Assembly: GCF_018100925.1 (NCBI RefSeq)
Contig: NZ_JAGJEH010000014.1
Location: 62,001 to 126,000 of the forward strand
Reading direction: 5' to 3'
Origin: Pseudoalteromonas luteoviolacea
GTDB lineage: Bacteria; Pseudomonadota; Gammaproteobacteria; Enterobacterales; Alteromonadaceae
Length of the DNA stretch: 64,000 nt
How positions within the stretch are numbered: position 1 is the first letter of the stretch; each line of letters opens with the position of its first letter. The notes beneath the pieces were generated by a model, which saw only the letters and a program-made list of their open reading frames with translations, was not told where the DNA came from and searched no databases. A program made the translations under genes and the position numbers. This document shows, piece after piece, positions 61,642 to 64,000 of the stretch.

Positions 61642-61794
61642 TTATGCTGTTTTACAAGTTACATCCTGGCCTGCGGAGAAACCATTGTCTGGAGATTTAA
61701 ATGCGCCACCGGCGACGAGCACGGTTTTTTGAGCGTTGATTGCCTGCTTGTCAGATAAGTTTTTGATGCATTTCTTTTTGATTGTGAATTTCAT
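61642..61794 (-). CDS. Second lanthipeptide-like RiPP precursor peptide
   Basis: 50-residue peptide that I translated by hand. The leader reads MKFTIKKKCIKNLSDKQ and continues to VLVAGG; the putative core AFKSPDNGFSAGQDVTCKTA has one Cys with Ser and Thr. It aligns with the peptide at 28405-28602 through the leader: KK-x-(L/I)K-x-LS, DKQ, T, VAGG. AAGGA lies 8 bases before the ATG. It stands alone on the minus strand between plus-strand genes, with no modification enzyme near. The RiPP identity is inferred; a single Cys allows at most one thioether ring. Confidence 0.65.
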   Translation of the reverse strand: MKFTIKKKCIKNLSDKQAINAQKTVLVAGGAFKSPDNGFSAGQDVTCKTA

Positions 61795-62080
61795 TTTTTT
61801 TTCCTTATAGTTGTTTGCACCGCTTAACTATTTTCGTTTTTTTTCTACTTGTCCAGCGGTCATATGTAACAGATTGTGTGCCACTATTGCATAAAGTTGA
61901 TAATTGAGGTGGGTGAACTCAGAGGTTTTGCCAGTGGTTTGACAAAATGTGTTACTATGCACGCCTTATGTAGCTATTGCCTTACTGTCTATGTTTATTG
62001 AGAGCGTGACAAAGGGGTAGGTTGGGTATTGATGTAGTATGCACAATGGTGAGTCTTAAAAGTTTAGAGGTAAACGCTGA

Positions 62081-62662
62081 ATGTTATTAATGATAGACAA
62101 CTATGACTCGTTCACATTTAACCTCGTTCAGTATTTTCAAAAGTTAGATCAAGATGTGTTGGTCAAACGAAATGATGAAATATCTATTTCACAAATTCGG
62201 CAACTTAATCCCGATCACATTGTGATATCACCTGGGCCGTGCAGCCCTGATGAAGCGGGTATTTCTTTGCAGGCTGTACAACAATTACAGGGGCACTTCC
62301 CTATTTTAGGTGTGTGCTTGGGTCATCAAACGATTGCGCAAGCTTTGGGTGCGCGCGTACATCGGGCGAAATCAGTGATGCACGGAAAAGTGTCGCGAAT
62401 TTATCATGCAGATAAAGGTATGTTTGCAGGCTTGCCCAGTCACTTTAATGTATGCAGATATCATTCCCTTGCGGTAGATGCTGCGACTTTACCTAGCACA
62501 TTACAAGTAACTGCCTGGACCCAAACACAGCAGGGGAAACTAGATGAAATTATGGGCTTATGTCATACTGAGCTTGCATTAGAAGGTGTGCAATTCCACC
62601 CTGAGGCAATCTTAACCGAGTATGGATTAAGACTACTTGATAACTTTATTGCTCGCTTCTAA
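62081..62662 (+). CDS. pabA: Aminodeoxychorismate/anthranilate synthase glutamine amidotransferase subunit
   Basis: Class I glutamine amidotransferase supplying ammonia for p-aminobenzoate (and possibly anthranilate). MLLMIDNYDSFTFNLVQYF, SPGPCSPDEAGIS, the nucleophile Cys in LGVCLGHQTIAQALG, and His/Glu in VQFHPEAILTEYG. 193 residues. With no trpE or trpD adjacent, PabA is more likely than TrpG. The 286 bases upstream hold no other gene. Confidence 0.92.
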   Translation: MLLMIDNYDSFTFNLVQYFQKLDQDVLVKRNDEISISQIRQLNPDHIVISPGPCSPDEAGISLQAVQQLQGHFPILGVCLGHQTIAQALGARVHRAKSVMHGKVSRIYHADKGMFAGLPSHFNVCRYHSLAVDAATLPSTLQVTAWTQTQQGKLDEIMGLCHTELALEGVQFHPEAILTEYGLRLLDNFIARF

Positions 62663-62707
62663 CCTTTAAAGAGCTTTCTTTTAATATACCGAAAAAGACT
62701 ATAATTG

Positions 62708-63883
62708 ATGACACAAGACATTAGGCAGTCACACATTGCTAAAGCAATCGCTCAGCGTGCACATGACGTTCTAATTAGCCATAACTTTGCTCAACAGCAG
62801 ATAGGTTATATTCATACATTTGACATGAACTTTGGTGAGTCTATCCCACAGCGCACGATGCTTGAAGTAGAGCTTGCGGCTGCGGCAAAACGTCAAGAAA
62901 AAAGCACCAGTCATCACAAGTACATCGCAAAAGCGAGCAATCATTTACACCAAATTATTGAAAGTGGAATAGAGACCCAGTTAAGCGATTTAGATTCTAT
63001 CTATACCGATGTGGTCGGCGTACAAGACGCGGTTCCAACTGTATTAGATATTCTTGCTGTTAAATCTGCATCAGTTGGCCGTTTGGAACCTCTGGTCAAT
63101 GATTTATCATGGCTCGGAAGAGACTTAGTGTCTCTGGTGAATTTACCCCAATATCGTAAAGTAAACAGCAAAGGCACGTCGGTTAAAGTCGATACACCTG
63201 CACTGGCCTTACGCTATTTGGGTCTGGAAAACTTGCAAATGGTGATCCCAACGTTTGCGGTGCGTCACTGGATGCCACATTCAACAGAGCCCTTTCCTTT
63301 ATTAAAAAGAAAGCTTAGAGATGTGAGCATGGCCAGCGCAATTGCAGCCAAAGCGCTTGCCCCACTCTATGATGTCAAAGAACAGCATGCTTTTACTTTA
63401 GGGATGTTACTCGATCTGGGCAAAATTGCATTGACACGACTCTACCTGCGGACGTTTGAACGTGTTTGGCAAGCAAAGGTAAAGATTGCCAGAGATAAAA
63501 ATCAAAAAGATTTGCATACAGCACTACTAGAGCTAGGGCCTGATCCACTATTTTTGAGAAATTTACTGTTAGAGCATGCGGCGATTGTATCTCAGCGACT
63601 GATCGAGCAAATGTCGTTTAAGTACCTGCCTTTTAATGCTGCGATGTCAGAGTTCGCGCAAAGTTATTTGCCGGACGTGAATAATAATACAGATGAATTG
63701 TTACCTTTAACGCAGGTATTGAAAAAAGCGTATGGGTATGCGCAATACCAACTTTTAAAAGACAGTCATTTAATTGAACCAGATGAAGCAAAAGATTGGT
63801 TCATCTATCTCAATTTAACTGATCAAGAAGAAAAATTGTTGGAAAAAACGTCTTTACAGAGCCTTCAGCTGACAATTTTGTAA
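62708..63883 (+). CDS. HDOD-domain protein
   Basis: 391-residue protein with a central HDOD region, a non-catalytic relative of HD hydrolases found in signalling proteins (VPTVLDILAVKSASVGRLEPLV, split here; DLVSLVNLPQYRKV; LALRYLGLENLQMVIP; FTLGMLLDLGKIALTRLYL). No recognised output domain. The ATG at 62708 is preferred over the adjacent TTG at 62705. It lies 45 bases after pabA. Confidence 0.85.
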   Translation: MTQDIRQSHIAKAIAQRAHDVLISHNFAQQQIGYIHTFDMNFGESIPQRTMLEVELAAAAKRQEKSTSHHKYIAKASNHLHQIIESGIETQLSDLDSIYTDVVGVQDAVPTVLDILAVKSASVGRLEPLVNDLSWLGRDLVSLVNLPQYRKVNSKGTSVKVDTPALALRYLGLENLQMVIPTFAVRHWMPHSTEPFPLLKRKLRDVSMASAIAAKALAPLYDVKEQHAFTLGMLLDLGKIALTRLYLRTFERVWQAKVKIARDKNQKDLHTALLELGPDPLFLRNLLLEHAAIVSQRLIEQMSFKYLPFNAAMSEFAQSYLPDVNNNTDELLPLTQVLKKAYGYAQYQLLKDSHLIEPDEAKDWFIYLNLTDQEEKLLEKTSLQSLQLTIL

Positions 63884-63919
63884 AAAAACTGGAAATTTTT
63901 TCACGCTTATTCATTCATT

Positions 63920-63963
63920 CGCCCCATCGTAAAGGATCGACTAAAATCCTTGTATGATGGGCG
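63920..63963. other. Imperfect inverted repeat downstream of the HDOD gene
   Basis: Arms 63920-63937 (CGCCCCATCGTAAAGGAT) and 63946-63963 (ATCCTTGTATGATGGGCG) are complementary apart from a few positions. It could be a terminator without a T-run, or an operator for the next gene beyond the window. Confidence 0.4.
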
Positions 63964-64000
63964 CGTATCCAATCATGTCGCTAATAGTTATTCACTGTTC

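Overview
The window reads as a chromosomal segment of a marine gammaproteobacterium, most likely Pseudoalteromonas or a close Alteromonadales relative. The protein sequences sit close to Escherichia coli and Vibrio orthologues, the DNA is moderately AT-rich, and several E. coli gene orders are preserved: hslVU, metJ/metBL, mrcA/pilMNOPQ-aroK-aroB-damX-dam-rpe-gph-trpS, ilvGMEDA and polA...engB...yihI. I found no insertion sequence, prophage, CRISPR array, rRNA or tRNA. The novelty lies in small genes, RNA elements and one unusual operon.

Layout. 1-7.4 kb: the 3' part of a chemoreceptor, then hslV-hslU-DUF971 and priA-ftsN on the minus strand, then rpmE. 8-13.6 kb: a short malic enzyme and the methionine genes metJ, metB and metL with MetJ boxes. 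13.6-28.4 kb: PBP1a divergent from the type IV pilus operon pilMNOPQ, followed by aroK-aroB-damX-dam, two small membrane or secreted proteins, and rpe-gph-trpS. 28.4-33.1 kb: a small RiPP-like precursor peptide, then a four-gene minus-strand operon (dapA, dapD, a LysA-like PLP decarboxylase and an M14 deacylase) preceded by a recognisable lysine riboswitch. 33.2-36 kb: a hybrid histidine kinase and a TraB/GumN protein. 36.2-42.8 kb: a complete ilvGMEDA operon with leader peptide, attenuator and a palindrome inside its probable promoter. 42.8-52.4 kb: a membrane-anchored NMT1-like protein, a methyltransferase, carbonic anhydrase, ubiK, rep, a GAF-GGDEF protein with a decayed EAL domain, a cytochrome c5 and elbB. 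52.4-64 kb: polA with two DnaA boxes upstream, a YceI protein, a DUF1285 protein, engB, cytochrome c4, a GGA-rich CsrB/CsrC-type RNA, a methyltransferase, yihI, a DUF2489 protein, a second RiPP-like precursor, pabA and an HDOD protein.

How it fits together. Amino-acid synthesis dominates and is controlled in three ways: MetJ repression of metBL, attenuation of ilv by a Leu/Val/Ile-rich leader, and a lysine riboswitch on the dapA operon. That operon pairs the succinylase branch of lysine synthesis with an M14 (AspA/AstE-like) deacylase where DapE would be expected, and suggests a variant or duplicated lysine route. Two unlinked small peptides, about 33 kb apart, share an N-terminal leader ending in VAGG but have unrelated C-termini. 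This is the pattern of orphan lanthipeptide-type precursors matured in trans, and no modification enzyme lies in the window.
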